From Alphaproteobacteria bacterium (GTDB lineage Bacteria > Pseudomonadota > Alphaproteobacteria > Caulobacterales > Caulobacteraceae), in assembly GCA_025359785.1 (NCBI GenBank), contig JANYET010000014.1, forward strand, positions 1 to 64,000: 64,000 bases of DNA, written 5' to 3'. The notes under the pieces were generated by a model. That model was not told the DNA's origin. It saw nothing but the letters and a program-made list of their open reading frames with translations, and did no database searches. Shown one piece after another: positions 1-8,407 of this stretch. Position numbers and translations under genes: made by a program. Position 1 is the first letter of the stretch, and each line of letters starts with the position of its first letter.

Positions 1-638
1 GCAACCGCCTGCGCAACGGCCTGCTCTACCTTCAGATCACGCGCGGGGTCGCGCCGCGCGATCATCCGTTTCCCGATCCGCCGCCGACGCCGGCGATCGT
101 GATCACCGCCAAGCGCACCGATCCCGCCGCCATCGAGGCCAAGGCGATGAAAGGCGCGGGCGTCATCAGCACGCCGGAGAACCGCTGGGGGCGCTGCGAC
201 ATCAAGACCATCGGCCTGCTGCCCAACGTGCTGGCGAAGCAGAAGGCGCGCGAGGCCGGGGCGATCGAGGCCTGGTATGTCGACGACCTCGGCCTGGTCA
301 CCGAAGGCGGCTCCAGCAACGCCTGGATCGTCGATGCCGACGGGCGTCTGCGCACCCGGGACATTCAGGCCAACATCCTGCGCGGCGTCACCCGCCTGAC
401 TCTGCTCAAGATCGCCGCCGAGGAAGGCATCGAGGTCGAACAGCGACCGTTCACCATCGAGGAGGCCAAGGCGGCTCGCGAAGCCTTCATATCGGGCGCC
501 GGCTCCCTGGTGACGCCCATCACACGTATCGATGGCGCGCCGATCGGCAATGGCGAGGTCGGCCCCGTGGCGAAGCGGCTTCGTCGGCTCTATATCGAGG
601 CGGCTCAACGAGACGAGCGCGCCGCGATCAAGGATTGA
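1..638 (+). CDS. dat: D-amino acid aminotransferase (class IV PLP enzyme), 5' end missing
   Basis: The reading frame is open from base 3 and continues upstream of the window, so the N-terminus is absent. The visible protein matches the C-terminal two thirds of D-alanine-type class IV aminotransferases: a DIK segment carrying the expected PLP lysine in the line [17 protein letters not shown], followed by the EGGSSNAW cofactor-phosphate/substrate loop and a [13 protein letters not shown] segment near the end. The enzyme would move amino groups between D-amino acids and 2-oxo acids in the cytoplasm. Its stop overlaps the region just before hfq, and a ribosome-binding site for hfq lies inside its last codons. 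A branched-chain aminotransferase is the alternative, but the motif spelling fits Dat better. Confidence 0.85.
   Translation, partial: NRLRNGLLYLQITRGVAPRDHPFPDPPPTPAIVITAKRTDPAAIEAKAMKGAGVISTPENRWGRCDIKTIGLLPNVLAKQKAREAGAIEAWYVDDLGLVTEGGSSNAWIVDADGRLRTRDIQANILRGVTRLTLLKIAAEEGIEVEQRPFTIEEAKAAREAFISGAGSLVTPITRIDGAPIGNGEVGPVAKRLRRLYIEAAQRDERAAIKD
630..634 (+). promoter_or_regulatory. Ribosome binding site that fixes the hfq start
   Basis: AAGGA sits 9 bases before the TTG at 644 and overlaps the last codons of dat. The other possible TTG at 635 would start immediately after this site with no spacing, so 644 is the supported start of hfq. Confidence 0.6.
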
Positions 639-643
639 ACCCG

Positions 644-892
644 TTGTCCAACGATAAGAAGCAGAACCTCCAGGACGCCTTCCTCAACGCTGTCCGCAAG
701 GCGCGCACCCCGCTGACCATCTTCCTCGTCAACGGCGTGAAGCTGCAGGGCGTGGTGAGCTGGTTCGACAATTTCTGCGTGCTGCTCCGCCGGGATGGGC
801 AATCGCAACTCGTCTACAAGCACGCCATTTCCACCATCATGCCCGCGCAACCCGTGCAGCTCTATGAGCCGGGCGAAGACGAGGCCGATTGA
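644..892 (+). CDS. hfq: RNA chaperone Hfq
   Basis: Hfq is a ring-forming Sm-like protein that pairs small RNAs with mRNAs. The whole family signature is present: [30 protein letters not shown] (Sm1) and the nearly invariant YKHAIST (Sm2). The acidic tail is short (EPGEDEAD). Starting at TTG 644 gives 82 residues beginning [10 protein letters not shown], the usual Hfq length and N-terminus; a TTG at 635 would add three residues but has no usable Shine-Dalgarno spacing. The stop overlaps the TTG start of hflX, the common hfq-hflX arrangement, and suggests coupled translation. Confidence 0.97.
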   Translation: MSNDKKQNLQDAFLNAVRKARTPLTIFLVNGVKLQGVVSWFDNFCVLLRRDGQSQLVYKHAISTIMPAQPVQLYEPGEDEAD

Positions 893-2208
893 GCTCCTCC
901 AAGTCCGTAGATCGTGCGGCCCCGGTCCAGGGCGCCATTGTCATTCATCCCGACCGGGAAGGCCGCTCGTCCTCCCGGGAAGCTGATGCGCGCCTGGAAG
1001 AGGCGGTCGGTCTGGCGTTGGCGTTGGACCTCGAGGTCCGGACGACCCTGATCGCGCCGCTGCGGCGGCTGACGCCCGCGACCCTGTTCGGCAAGGGCAA
1101 GGTCGAGGAGATCGGCCACACCATCGAGTTGGCCGAGGCCGATGTCGCCATCGTCGACGACGCCTTGACGCCGGTGCAGCAGCGCAACCTCGAGAAGGCC
1201 TGGAACTGCAAGGTCATCGACCGCACCGGCCTGATCCTGGAGATTTTCGCCCGCCGCGCGCGTACCCGCGAAGGCCGCCTGCAGGTCGAGTTGGCGCGGC
1301 TGTCGTACGAGAAGTCGCGGCTGGTCCGCACCTGGACCCACCTGGAGCGCCAGCGCGGCGGGTTCGGGGTCATGGGCGGCCCGGGCGAAACCCAGATCGA
1401 GACGGACCGCAGGCTGATCGCCGACAAGATCCGCAAGTTGAAGCTGGAGCTCGAGGAGGTGCGCCGCACCCGCACCCTGCAGCGGTCGGCCCGCAAGCGG
1501 CACCCGTACCCGACCGTGGCCCTGGTCGGCTACACCAACGCCGGCAAGTCCACCCTGTTCAACCGCCTGACCAAGGCCGAGGTGGTGGCCGAGGATATGC
1601 TGTTCGCCACCCTCGACCCGACGCTGCGGATGCTGAAACTGCCGGACGGACGGCCCGCCATCATGTCCGACACCGTGGGCTTCATCTCCGACCTGCCGCA
1701 CGAGCTGGTTGAAGCCTTCCGCGCCACCCTGGAGGAGGTCAAGGAGGCCGACGTCGTCCTGCACGTCCGCGATATCGCCAGCGCCGAGAGTGCGGCCCAG
1801 GCCGGCGACGTTCGCGCCGTCCTGAGCCGGCTGGGCGTCGATATGGACGAACGCTCGATCCTGGAGGTCTGGAACAAGATCGACCTCGTGGCGGCCGAGG
1901 ATCGGGAGATCATCACCGGTGACGCGCGGCGGGCCCATCCGCGGGCCGTGCCCGTGTCGGCGGTGACCGGCGAGGGCTGTCAGGCGCTGCTGGACACGGT
2001 CGCCGGACTGGTGGACGAAGCGCCGCCGGTCGATATCTACACGCCGGTGGGCGAGGGGGCGGCCATCGCCTGGCTCTATCGGCACGGCCGCGTCCTGCAG
2101 CGCCAGGAAGGCAAGGACGGCTCCGTCCGCCTCGCCGTCAGCCTGTCACCCCAGGCGCTCGGCCAGTTCGAACAACAGTTCCCAGGGTCCGAGGTGCGGG
2201 GGCACTAG
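889..2208 (+). CDS. hflX: GTPase HflX
   Basis: A 439-residue ribosome-associated GTPase of the Obg/HflX group, linked in other bacteria to splitting of stalled 70S ribosomes. The HflX N-terminal domain (about residues 15-205) contains FGKGKVEEI and the [19 protein letters not shown] linker. The GTPase domain has G1 GYTNAGKST at about 214, G3 DTVGF at about 261 and G4 NKID at about 329. The TTG start overlaps the hfq stop by three bases, so the two are probably translated together. No terminator with a T tract follows; instead a pair of palindromic repeat arms separates it from convergent mazG. Confidence 0.95.
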   Translation: MSSSKSVDRAAPVQGAIVIHPDREGRSSSREADARLEEAVGLALALDLEVRTTLIAPLRRLTPATLFGKGKVEEIGHTIELAEADVAIVDDALTPVQQRNLEKAWNCKVIDRTGLILEIFARRARTREGRLQVELARLSYEKSRLVRTWTHLERQRGGFGVMGGPGETQIETDRRLIADKIRKLKLELEEVRRTRTLQRSARKRHPYPTVALVGYTNAGKSTLFNRLTKAEVVAEDMLFATLDPTLRMLKLPDGRPAIMSDTVGFISDLPHELVEAFRATLEEVKEADVVLHVRDIASAESAAQAGDVRAVLSRLGVDMDERSILEVWNKIDLVAAEDREIITGDARRAHPRAVPVSAVTGEGCQALLDTVAGLVDEAPPVDIYTPVGEGAAIAWLYRHGRVLQRQEGKDGSVRLAVSLSPQALGQFEQQFPGSEVRGH

Positions 2209-2217
2209 ACTCACCGC

Positions 2218-2317
2218 TCATCCCCGCGAAGGCGGGGACCCATGCAGCCCATCAACTTCGCCGAGACCCGCGATCTATCCGGTGACTCAGCTTGGGTCCC
2301 CGCCTTTGCAGGAACGA
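2218..2317. repeat. Pair of inverted REP-like arms between hflX and mazG
   Basis: Two imperfect inverted copies of a roughly 25-base motif lie here: the left arm at 2218-2242 (containing CCCCGCGAAGGCGGGG, itself a hairpin) and the right arm at 2293-2317 (containing GGGTCCCCGCCTTTGCAGG). They face each other across a 50-base loop between two convergent genes, and the right arm ends exactly at the mazG stop codon. The arrangement resembles the dispersed palindromic elements common in alphaproteobacteria and may act as a two-way transcription end. Confidence 0.7.
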
Positions 2318-3142
2318 TCAGCCTGGGGCTTTCTCCCCAGCCTTCGCCTCGTCCCAGAGCGCGTCCATCTCGGCGAGGTCCGACTGCTCCGGCGTCCGGC
2401 CGCGCTCGGCCAGGCGGGCCTCGATATACTGGAAACGCCGCACGAACTTGGCGTTGGTGAAGCGCAGGGAGTCCTCCGGATCGACGTCCAGCGTGCGCGC
2501 CAGGTTGGCCATCACGAACAGCACGTCGCCCAGCTCCTGGCGGGCCTTTTCGAGGTCGCCGGCGGCGATCTCGGCCTTCAGCTCGGCGAGTTCCTCATCC
2601 AGCTTGGCGACCACTTGGCCGATGTCCGGCCAGACGAAACCGACCTTGGCCGCCCGCTTGGAAAGCTTCACGGCGCGGGTCAGCGCGGGCAGGCCGATGG
2701 GCACGTCGTCCAGCAGGCTCGGCGTCCGGCCGCCGCCCTTGGCCGCGCGCTCGGCGGCCTTCAGCTCTTCCCAGCCGGCCTTCTGGTGGGCGAGCGAGGC
2801 GTAGGTCTCCTTGGCGAACACATGCGGGTGACGGCGGACCATCTTGTCGTTGATCGCCGCGGCCACGTCCTCGAAGGCGAAGGCGCCGCGTTCTTCCGCC
2901 ATGCGGGCGTGGAAGACCACCTGCAGCAGCAGGTCGCCAAGCTCTTCCTTCAGGTCCGAAAGGTTGTCCCGTTGAATCGCGTCGGCGACTTCATAGGCTT
3001 CCTCTACCGTGTAGGGCGCGATGGTGGCGAAGGTCTGCTCCAGGTCCCAGGGACAGCCGTCAACCGGATCGCGAAGGCGCGCCATGATCGCCAACAGCCG
3101 GTCGATGGGCCGCTGGTCGGCGGTCGGAGCAGGGCGGGTCAT
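2318..3142 (-). CDS. mazG: Nucleoside triphosphate pyrophosphohydrolase MazG
   Basis: MazG hydrolyses (d)NTPs to NMP and pyrophosphate, a house-cleaning role. The protein (274 residues) has the tandem all-alpha MazG layout: the first domain with CPWDLEQT, EEAYEVADAI and EELGDLLLQVVFHA, the second with KLDEELAEL and QELGDVLFVMANLAR, giving the ExxE/ExxD metal-binding pattern twice. ATG 3142 is preferred over the TTG at 3148 because AGGA lies six bases upstream of it. The TGA stop directly abuts the right arm of the palindromic pair at 2218-2317. Confidence 0.95.
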   Translation of the reverse strand: MTRPAPTADQRPIDRLLAIMARLRDPVDGCPWDLEQTFATIAPYTVEEAYEVADAIQRDNLSDLKEELGDLLLQVVFHARMAEERGAFAFEDVAAAINDKMVRRHPHVFAKETYASLAHQKAGWEELKAAERAAKGGGRTPSLLDDVPIGLPALTRAVKLSKRAAKVGFVWPDIGQVVAKLDEELAELKAEIAAGDLEKARQELGDVLFVMANLARTLDVDPEDSLRFTNAKFVRRFQYIEARLAERGRTPEQSDLAEMDALWDEAKAGEKAPG

Positions 3143-3204
3143 GGGCAATCCTGGGCGCGATGGCGGCCAATCTGACCGCGCGCCGCCCCCATGCGCAAGC
3201 CGCC

Positions 3205-3699
3205 TCAGCGGCTGGCGATGCTCCGGCCGCGGCCCAGGTCATAGGCGAACCGCTGGAACGTGCCTTCGGCGTCCGCCCAGGTGCCGCCGTAGCGCGCCCA
3301 ACGGATATCGCTCTCGTAGTATTTGTAGGCGATCGGCGTGACGGCTCCATCGGCGGCCACCGCGCGGCCCTCGATCTTCGCGCCGCCGACTCCAAAGCTT
3401 TCGTAGGACAGGCCCGGCCGGTCGCCCATCTGCTTGAAGGTCGGATGGTTGGGCTTGGCGTCGCTCAGCACCAGTTCGATCCGCGCGCCGTCATAGCCCG
3501 GGCTCTTGGCCAGGCGCTTTTCGACGGTCCGCTGCAGTTGCGCCGCCAGGTCGTTCACCTCGCGGACACCGAGCGTCTTGACGGCCTCGGCCTGCAAGGC
3601 CGGGCCAACCGTGACGCTGACAGAAGCCGGTGCGGCGAAAGCGGCGCTGCCGCTCAATAGGGCAGCCATGGAAATGGCGATCAGTGCGGCGATACGCAT
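3205..3699 (-). CDS. Exported protein of unknown function
   Basis: A 164-residue protein with a clear Sec signal peptide (MRIAALIAISMAALLSG followed by AFA, predicted cleavage near AFA-AP). The mature part has no motif I recognise; it holds a TLGVREVNDLAAQLQRTVEKRL helix-like segment and a Tyr/Trp-rich C-terminal half. ATG 3699 is chosen because AGGAGA lies six bases upstream; a longer frame reaches 3741 but would bury the signal peptide. It lies between mazG and an MFS permease on the same strand, with gaps of about 60 and 100 bases, so no operon role can be inferred. Confidence 0.7.
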   Translation of the reverse strand: MRIAALIAISMAALLSGSAAFAAPASVSVTVGPALQAEAVKTLGVREVNDLAAQLQRTVEKRLAKSPGYDGARIELVLSDAKPNHPTFKQMGDRPGLSYESFGVGGAKIEGRAVAADGAVTPIAYKYYESDIRWARYGGTWADAEGTFQRFAYDLGRGRSIASR

Positions 3700-3801
3700 C
3701 TGTGGTCTCCTGATAGACGCCCTCGACCTTAAGCTAGGCATCCGTGGGCCGGGCGCAAGAGGTCGTGAAGCGGGCGGCGTTGGATCGCGATCAGGGCCGC
3801 G

Positions 3802-5013
3802 TCACCGATTTGCCGCCTCGGCTCGGGCGACGCTGGCGCGAAAACCCCACAGGATGAGCGCCAACACGACGCTCGCCACCGCGGTCAGGGCCGCATCGGC
3901 GAACAGCCCGCCGTTAAGGCCATGGGCGGAGAACGCCGCGCCGTCGATGATCTGCATGTAGGTCAAAGGGATCGCACTCGACGCGAAGAGCAGGCCGAAC
4001 TGGGTGGCGGCCAGCGGATTGTCTTCCCCGAGCGCGTTCAGCGAGATCAGATTGGAAATAGCGAAGGCGGCCGCCTGAAAGATGTTCTCGCCCAGCAACG
4101 CGACGCCAAACAGCGCTGGGGTTCTCGGAAGCCAGATCAGGAGCAGGCTGAAGCTCGCGCCCAGCAGGCCCAGCACGATGTAGAGGACCCGCGGCGGCAG
4201 GCCCGCGCCCAACCTCGGCGCGATCAGGCTGCCGACGATCCCGGCCACGCAGACGCCTGCGCCGCCCAGCAAGCCGGCCGTCGCCTCGGGGGTGTGAAAC
4301 GCAGCCGCATAGCCAGAGAGCGAGTTGGTCAGGGCGAAGGCCGTGGCCGGCGAAACGAACAGCAGCAGGGTCCAGAGCACGATCGGGCGGCGCACCACCC
4401 TAGCGACGTCCTTGGCGAACGCCGCCACGCCCTCCCGCGCCAGCCGCGCGTCGGCCGCTGGACAGGGCGTCATCAGCAGCAGGGGCAGGGCGAGGAGATT
4501 GAGACCACCGAGCGTGAGCGCGCCCAGCGGCTCTGGAAGGCCGCGAAAGATCGGGATGGCGAGCGCCGCGACGAGGCCCCCTGAGGCGATGTTGACGGCG
4601 GCGAACCAGGAGCCCAGCGCGCCTTGGCGATCCCGGGCGACCAGCTCGCCAAACCAGCCTCCGCAGGCGGCGGCGACCAGATAGGCCCCGAGATTCGACA
4701 GAAAGAAGAACACGGGCAGAATCTCGGGCCGCCGGACGAAGGCCAAGGCCATGACGCTGCCGAGGCTGGTGACGAGTGTGAACAGGATTGCCCAGGTGCG
4801 GCGCGACCAGCGCCAGTCGAGCAGCGGCGCCAACAGGAAGCTGACGAACCCCGGCGCCAGCGCCATGGCGGTGATGGCCGCGATGCGGGTCGCCGGCAAA
4901 TGCTGCGCCGCCAGCAACTGCGGCATGGTGATCAACAACAGCGCGCCGTTCACCCCCAAGGGCCAAAGCCCGAAACCGAGGAGCCAGATGGGCGGATGCG
5001 GCGCGCGGATCAT
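3802..5013 (-). CDS. MFS transporter, AmpG/PAT-like
   Basis: A 403-residue inner-membrane protein with about twelve hydrophobic segments and no signal peptide. The pattern (N-terminal WLLGFGLWPLGVNGALLLITMPQ, a cytoplasmic loop with WRWSRRTW between TM2 and TM3, a central loop near 195-215) is that of the major facilitator superfamily and closest in feel to the AmpG/peptide-acetyl-CoA or siderophore-uptake subgroups. The substrate cannot be read from sequence. A sigma-70-like promoter lies about 130 bases upstream at 5146-5173. The next gene upstream, purN, is unrelated. Confidence 0.8.
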   Translation of the reverse strand: MIRAPHPPIWLLGFGLWPLGVNGALLLITMPQLLAAQHLPATRIAAITAMALAPGFVSFLLAPLLDWRWSRRTWAILFTLVTSLGSVMALAFVRRPEILPVFFFLSNLGAYLVAAACGGWFGELVARDRQGALGSWFAAVNIASGGLVAALAIPIFRGLPEPLGALTLGGLNLLALPLLLMTPCPAADARLAREGVAAFAKDVARVVRRPIVLWTLLLFVSPATAFALTNSLSGYAAAFHTPEATAGLLGGAGVCVAGIVGSLIAPRLGAGLPPRVLYIVLGLLGASFSLLLIWLPRTPALFGVALLGENIFQAAAFAISNLISLNALGEDNPLAATQFGLLFASSAIPLTYMQIIDGAAFSAHGLNGGLFADAALTAVASVVLALILWGFRASVARAEAANR

Positions 5014-5145
5014 GCTGGGTTGCTAGCCCGAAGCCCCGTGGCGGTAAATCCTTCGCCAGAGGGGATGCGCACCATCGTCAGGCCAGTTTCCGGCTACAGA
5101 CCGGGTTCCGCGCGCCGACTTACATCCATATTGCGCCTAAGGAAT

Positions 5146-5173
5146 ATTATCGGAAATAATACGACCCCCTCAA
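5146..5173 (-). promoter_or_regulatory. Candidate sigma-70 promoter for the MFS gene
   Basis: On the minus strand TTGAGG (5168-5173) and GATAAT (5146-5151) are separated by 16 bases in an AT-rich island that is unusual for this GC-rich DNA. The -35 overlaps the purN stop codon. It would give the MFS transporter a leader of about 130 bases. A small TATTAT/ATAATA inverted repeat overlaps the -10. Confidence 0.35.
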
Positions 5174-5772
5174 GGGAGCACAATGTGCCCCTGGGCGATG
5201 TCGCGCAGGGTCTCGACGTAGAATTGCGGCTCCAGGCTCGTGACGCGGGCCTCCAGGCTTTCCGCCGTATCCCCGGCCAATACCGCTGCGGAACGGCGCG
5301 CGATGACGGGGCCGCGATCATATTCCTCGTCGACCAGGTGGATGCAGATACCGCTCTGCGCGACGCCGGCGGCGATCACCGCCTCGTGGACGCGCCGGCC
5401 GTACATGCCATGACCGCCGAACCGCGGCAGCGGCCCGGGATGGATGTTGAGGATCCGGCCGGCATAGCGGCTGAGCGTCTTCGGGCCGAGCTGGCGCAGA
5501 TAGCCCGACAGGATCACCAACTCGACGTCGTGAGCGGCCATCTCGGCGGCCAATCGCGCGTCCGCGGCCGCCGGGTCGGCTTGGGTGGCGATGCACAACG
5601 CCGGCACGCCGGCCTCGGCCGCGAAGGCCAGCGCCGGCGCGCTCTTGTTGTTGCTCACCAGCAGCCTGGCCTCGGCGGCCAGTTGACCGGTCTGGATGGC
5701 CGCCATGATCGCCCGCGCGCTGGAGCCATTGGCCGACGCGAGGAAACCCAGCCTAAGCGGCGATGAAATCAC
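5170..5772 (-). CDS. purN: Phosphoribosylglycinamide formyltransferase, PurN family (GMYG variant)
   Basis: A 200-residue formyltransferase fold that would transfer formyl from 10-formyl-THF to GAR in purine synthesis. The catalytic residues are visible: N109 and H111 in ILNIHPGPLP and the aspartate D152 in EEYDRGP. The loop after the HP motif reads RFGGHGMYG instead of the usual KYKGLHTH-like spelling, a variant I associate with Bacteroidetes-type PurN. It starts with GTG overlapping the stop of the MBL gene (GTGA), so it is the last gene of the tmk-holB-tatD-MBL operon. There is no purM beside it, the usual partner, so either this is the main enzyme in an odd place or a second formyltransferase. 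Confidence 0.8.
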   Translation of the reverse strand: MISSPLRLGFLASANGSSARAIMAAIQTGQLAAEARLLVSNNKSAPALAFAAEAGVPALCIATQADPAAADARLAAEMAAHDVELVILSGYLRQLGPKTLSRYAGRILNIHPGPLPRFGGHGMYGRRVHEAVIAAGVAQSGICIHLVDEEYDRGPVIARRSAAVLAGDTAESLEARVTSLEPQFYVETLRDIAQGHIVLP

Positions 5773-6593
5773 GTGAATTGGCTGCTGAGTTCATGTGAAA
5801 ACCGCAGACCGTCGAAGGCCGGTTCGACGCCCGCCGGCAGCTCGGCCTTCAGCGCCGCGTAGTCCAGGTCGATGTGCAGGTTGGTGAGGATTGCCCGCTT
5901 CGGCTTCAGCCGCTCGATCCAAGCCAGCGTCCGTTCCAGATGGGCATGCGTCGGATGGGGCCGGTAGCGCAGCGCGTCCACGATCCAGACGTCCAGGGCG
6001 GCCAGGGCCTCGAACGCCGGTTCATCAAGGTTAACGACGTCGCTGGAGTAGGCCACGTCACCGAACCGATAGCCCACGGTGCGTACGCCCCCATGATCCT
6101 GGTCGAAGGTCACGACCGGAATGGCGCCGGACGGCCCGTCCACCTGCCAGCCGACCCCATGCGCCGGGATCGCGCGCCGCTCGCAGATCGCCGGATAGCC
6201 GCCCTCGGGCTCGAAGATATAGCCGAACCGCCGCATCATCGAGGCGTCGGTGGCGGCGTCCATGTGACAGTCGATCTTCGCCCGCTGCCGGATGAAGAAG
6301 GCGCGGACGTCGTCAATGCCGTGCACCTGGTCGGCGTGGTCGTGGGTCAGCAAGATACCGTCGAGGCGTTTCGCGCCCGACTGCGCCGTCTGCAGCCGCA
6401 GGTCCGGCGAGGTGTCGACGATCACCGTGGTCTCTTGCTCTGCGCCCTCCCCCGATCTTCGGACGAGGAGGGAACAGCGCGAGCGCAAGTTCTTCGGCTC
6501 GGCGGGATCGCAGACGCCCCAGTCACCGTCGGCCCGCGGCACGCCGCCGGAGGAGCCGGAACCGAGGATCGTGAACTCCAGCACTGCGCTCAT
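5769..6593 (-). CDS. MBL-fold metallo-hydrolase, PhnP-like
   Basis: A 274-residue metallo-beta-lactamase-fold hydrolase of the PhnP/RNase Z-like branch. It has the N-terminal GSGSSGGVPR loop (11-20) and the metal motif THDHADQVHG (H84, H86, D88); the last position of the classic HxHxDH is Gln here. Further ligands are plausible in the IPAHG and NLHIDLD segments. Known relatives cleave cyclic phosphodiesters, but the substrate here is unknown. It overlaps tatD by ATGA upstream and purN by GTGA downstream; the tatD-MBL pair is conserved in alphaproteobacteria and suggests a shared nucleic-acid-related role. Confidence 0.85.
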   Translation of the reverse strand: MSAVLEFTILGSGSSGGVPRADGDWGVCDPAEPKNLRSRCSLLVRRSGEGAEQETTVIVDTSPDLRLQTAQSGAKRLDGILLTHDHADQVHGIDDVRAFFIRQRAKIDCHMDAATDASMMRRFGYIFEPEGGYPAICERRAIPAHGVGWQVDGPSGAIPVVTFDQDHGGVRTVGYRFGDVAYSSDVVNLDEPAFEALAALDVWIVDALRYRPHPTHAHLERTLAWIERLKPKRAILTNLHIDLDYAALKAELPAGVEPAFDGLRFSHELSSQFT

Positions 6594-7381
6594 CGCCCCC
6601 GTTTTGATGGCCGGGGTATCCGGTCGAAGACCGTGAAGAAGGCGGCCTCCGCCCTGCCCTCCGCCTCGTCCAGGGACCAGCCGCGGATCTCGGCCAGCTT
6701 GGCGAGCACGTGGGGCACGTAGGCCGGCTCATTGCGCCGCCCGCGATACGGGACCGGCGCGAGGTAAGGACAATCGGTCTCCACGATGATCCGGTCGGCC
6801 GGCATGCCCGCGATCACGTCGCGGACATCCTGCGCCGCCTTGAACGTGGCGATCCCGGAGACCGAGAACCAGGCGCCGAGCGCCGCGGCCCGCGCCGCAA
6901 GGTCCGCGCCCGAGGTGTAGCAGTGCATCAGGATGCGGAACGGCCCGGCGGCATATTCGTCCTCCAGGATCGCGGCCATCTCGGCGTCGGCTTGGCGGGT
7001 GTGCACCACCAGCGGCAGGCCGGTCTGGCGCGCCGCGGCCACGTGCGCCCGGAACACCTTGGCCTGGATATCGCGCGGGCTGAGGTCGTAGTGGAAATCC
7101 AGCCCCGTCTCCCCGATGCCGACCACGCGCGGGTCGGCCGCCAGTTCCACCAGACGCGCCGCCGAAAGCTCGGGGTCGTCCTTCGCCTCGTGGGGGTGCG
7201 TGCCGACCGTGCACCAGATGTCCGGCGCGTCGGCCACCGCGCGGACCTTGTCGAAGTGGGAGACGCGGTCGCAGATATTGACCATCAGCCGTACCCCGGC
7301 GGCTCGGGCGCGCTCGATCACCGCTTCGCGGTCGTCATCGAATTGCGGGGCGTGCAGGTTGACGTGGCTGTCGATCAGCAT
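6590..7381 (-). CDS. tatD: TatD-family hydrolase with altered metal motif
   Basis: A 263-residue TIM-barrel amidohydrolase of the TatD DNase family. Expected ligands E91 (GIGETGLDF), H127 (LPLVVHTRQAD), H153 (MHCYTSG) and D203 (VETDCPYLAP) are present. The N-terminal metal motif, normally D-x-H-x-H-L-D, reads DSHVNLH: H6 is kept but the second His is N8. This could be a lineage trait and need not abolish activity. It lies nine bases after holB and overlaps the MBL gene by ATGA, in the tmk-holB-tatD order. In many bacteria metG sits between holB and tatD; it is absent here. Confidence 0.9.
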   Translation of the reverse strand: MLIDSHVNLHAPQFDDDREAVIERARAAGVRLMVNICDRVSHFDKVRAVADAPDIWCTVGTHPHEAKDDPELSAARLVELAADPRVVGIGETGLDFHYDLSPRDIQAKVFRAHVAAARQTGLPLVVHTRQADAEMAAILEDEYAAGPFRILMHCYTSGADLAARAAALGAWFSVSGIATFKAAQDVRDVIAGMPADRIIVETDCPYLAPVPYRGRRNEPAYVPHVLAKLAEIRGWSLDEAEGRAEAAFFTVFDRIPRPSKRGR

Positions 7382-7390
7382 GCGCGGGGC

Positions 7391-8407
7391 TTAGGCTGCC
7401 TTGGCGGCCTGGCGCAACTCGCCGAGCGCGGTGAACAGCGCGTCGGTGCGGTCGAGGTTCAGCGCCTCGACGTCCCGCGACAGCCGCTGCAGGGTCTCCC
7501 AAGCCGCCGCCCACCGGTCGAGGCCGCCCCCATATCCTTGGAGAGACGGGCCCTGCCCGGCCCGGGCTGTGGAAAAACCGTGCACCCGCTCGGCCAGGCG
7601 GTCGAATAACAGGTTGAACTGCGCCTGGCCTTCTGCGCCCCGGAACCGGTCGGCGAGCGACAGCGCCATGGCCTCGTCCAGCCGGGGCAAGGCTTCCATC
7701 AGGGCGCGGGCGGCATCGTCGATGGCGATGGCGCCGGCGTGGGCCAGCGCCCAGGCGCGTCCCGGCGCGCCGCCGGCCATCTTCGCCAGCCGCAGAGCAT
7801 CCTCGGCGTTCACCTCCTCGCGGTCGCGCACGAACGCCGCCGTCGCCTCCAGCGTCAGCGGTTGGAACGCCAGCCGGCGGCAGCGCGACCGGATGGTCGG
7901 CAAGAGGCGCCCCGGCGAATGACTGACCATCAGCAACACGCCGTGCGCCGGCGGTTCCTCCAGGGTCTTCAGGATGGCATTGGCGGCGTTGACGTTGAGG
8001 TCGTCGGCGGCGTCGACGATCGCTACCCGGTGCGGCGCGCTGGCCGGCGTCTTTGAGAAGAACTCGGAGAGCTGCCTCGCCTCATCCACCGGGATCACCT
8101 TGCGGACCTTGCCGTCCTCGCCGAGCCGCTCCAGCACCAGCAGGTCGGGGTGCGCATGGGCGATGATCTGGCGGCTGACCGGATGGTCGGGGCCGGCGCC
8201 GAGAATTCCATGCGAACGGTCTTCCGGCGCGCCCAGCAGACGCCGGGCCGCGCGATAGGCGAAGGTGGCCTTGCCGACCCCCTCCGGCCCGGTCAGCAGC
8301 CAGGCGTGATGCAGCCGGCCCCGCGCGCGAGCCGCCTCGAACGCATCCTCGGTGGCCTCATGGCCGATGAGGTCGAACACCTCGCGCGGATGATGCATCT
8401 CAGCCAC
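7391..8407 (-). CDS. holB: DNA polymerase III delta' subunit
   Basis: A clamp-loader AAA+ subunit (about 338 residues). It has a Walker A-like GPEGVGKAT, the LKTLEEPP segment, and the RSRCRRL box typical of delta'/tau proteins. The C-terminal part is helical and variable, as in the family. GTG 8407 overlaps the tmk stop; an ATG at 8398, one base after the tmk TGA, is an equally good start. Within the operon it follows tmk and precedes tatD. Confidence 0.93.
   Translation of the reverse strand: MAEMHHPREVFDLIGHEATEDAFEAARARGRLHHAWLLTGPEGVGKATFAYRAARRLLGAPEDRSHGILGAGPDHPVSRQIIAHAHPDLLVLERLGEDGKVRKVIPVDEARQLSEFFSKTPASAPHRVAIVDAADDLNVNAANAILKTLEEPPAHGVLLMVSHSPGRLLPTIRSRCRRLAFQPLTLEATAAFVRDREEVNAEDALRLAKMAGGAPGRAWALAHAGAIAIDDAARALMEALPRLDEAMALSLADRFRGAEGQAQFNLLFDRLAERVHGFSTARAGQGPSLQGYGGGLDRWAAAWETLQRLSRDVEALNLDRTDALFTALGELRQAAKAA

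Noticed and set aside
862..2085. Long open frame on the minus strand opposite hflX
   Set aside because: Typical GC-rich shadow frame: low-complexity Gly/Arg/Gln-rich translation, no motif, and hflX on the other strand has full family conservation.
2242..2460. Small plus-strand frame starting in the repeat after hflX
   Set aside because: It runs through the palindromic element and into antisense of mazG; no coding character.
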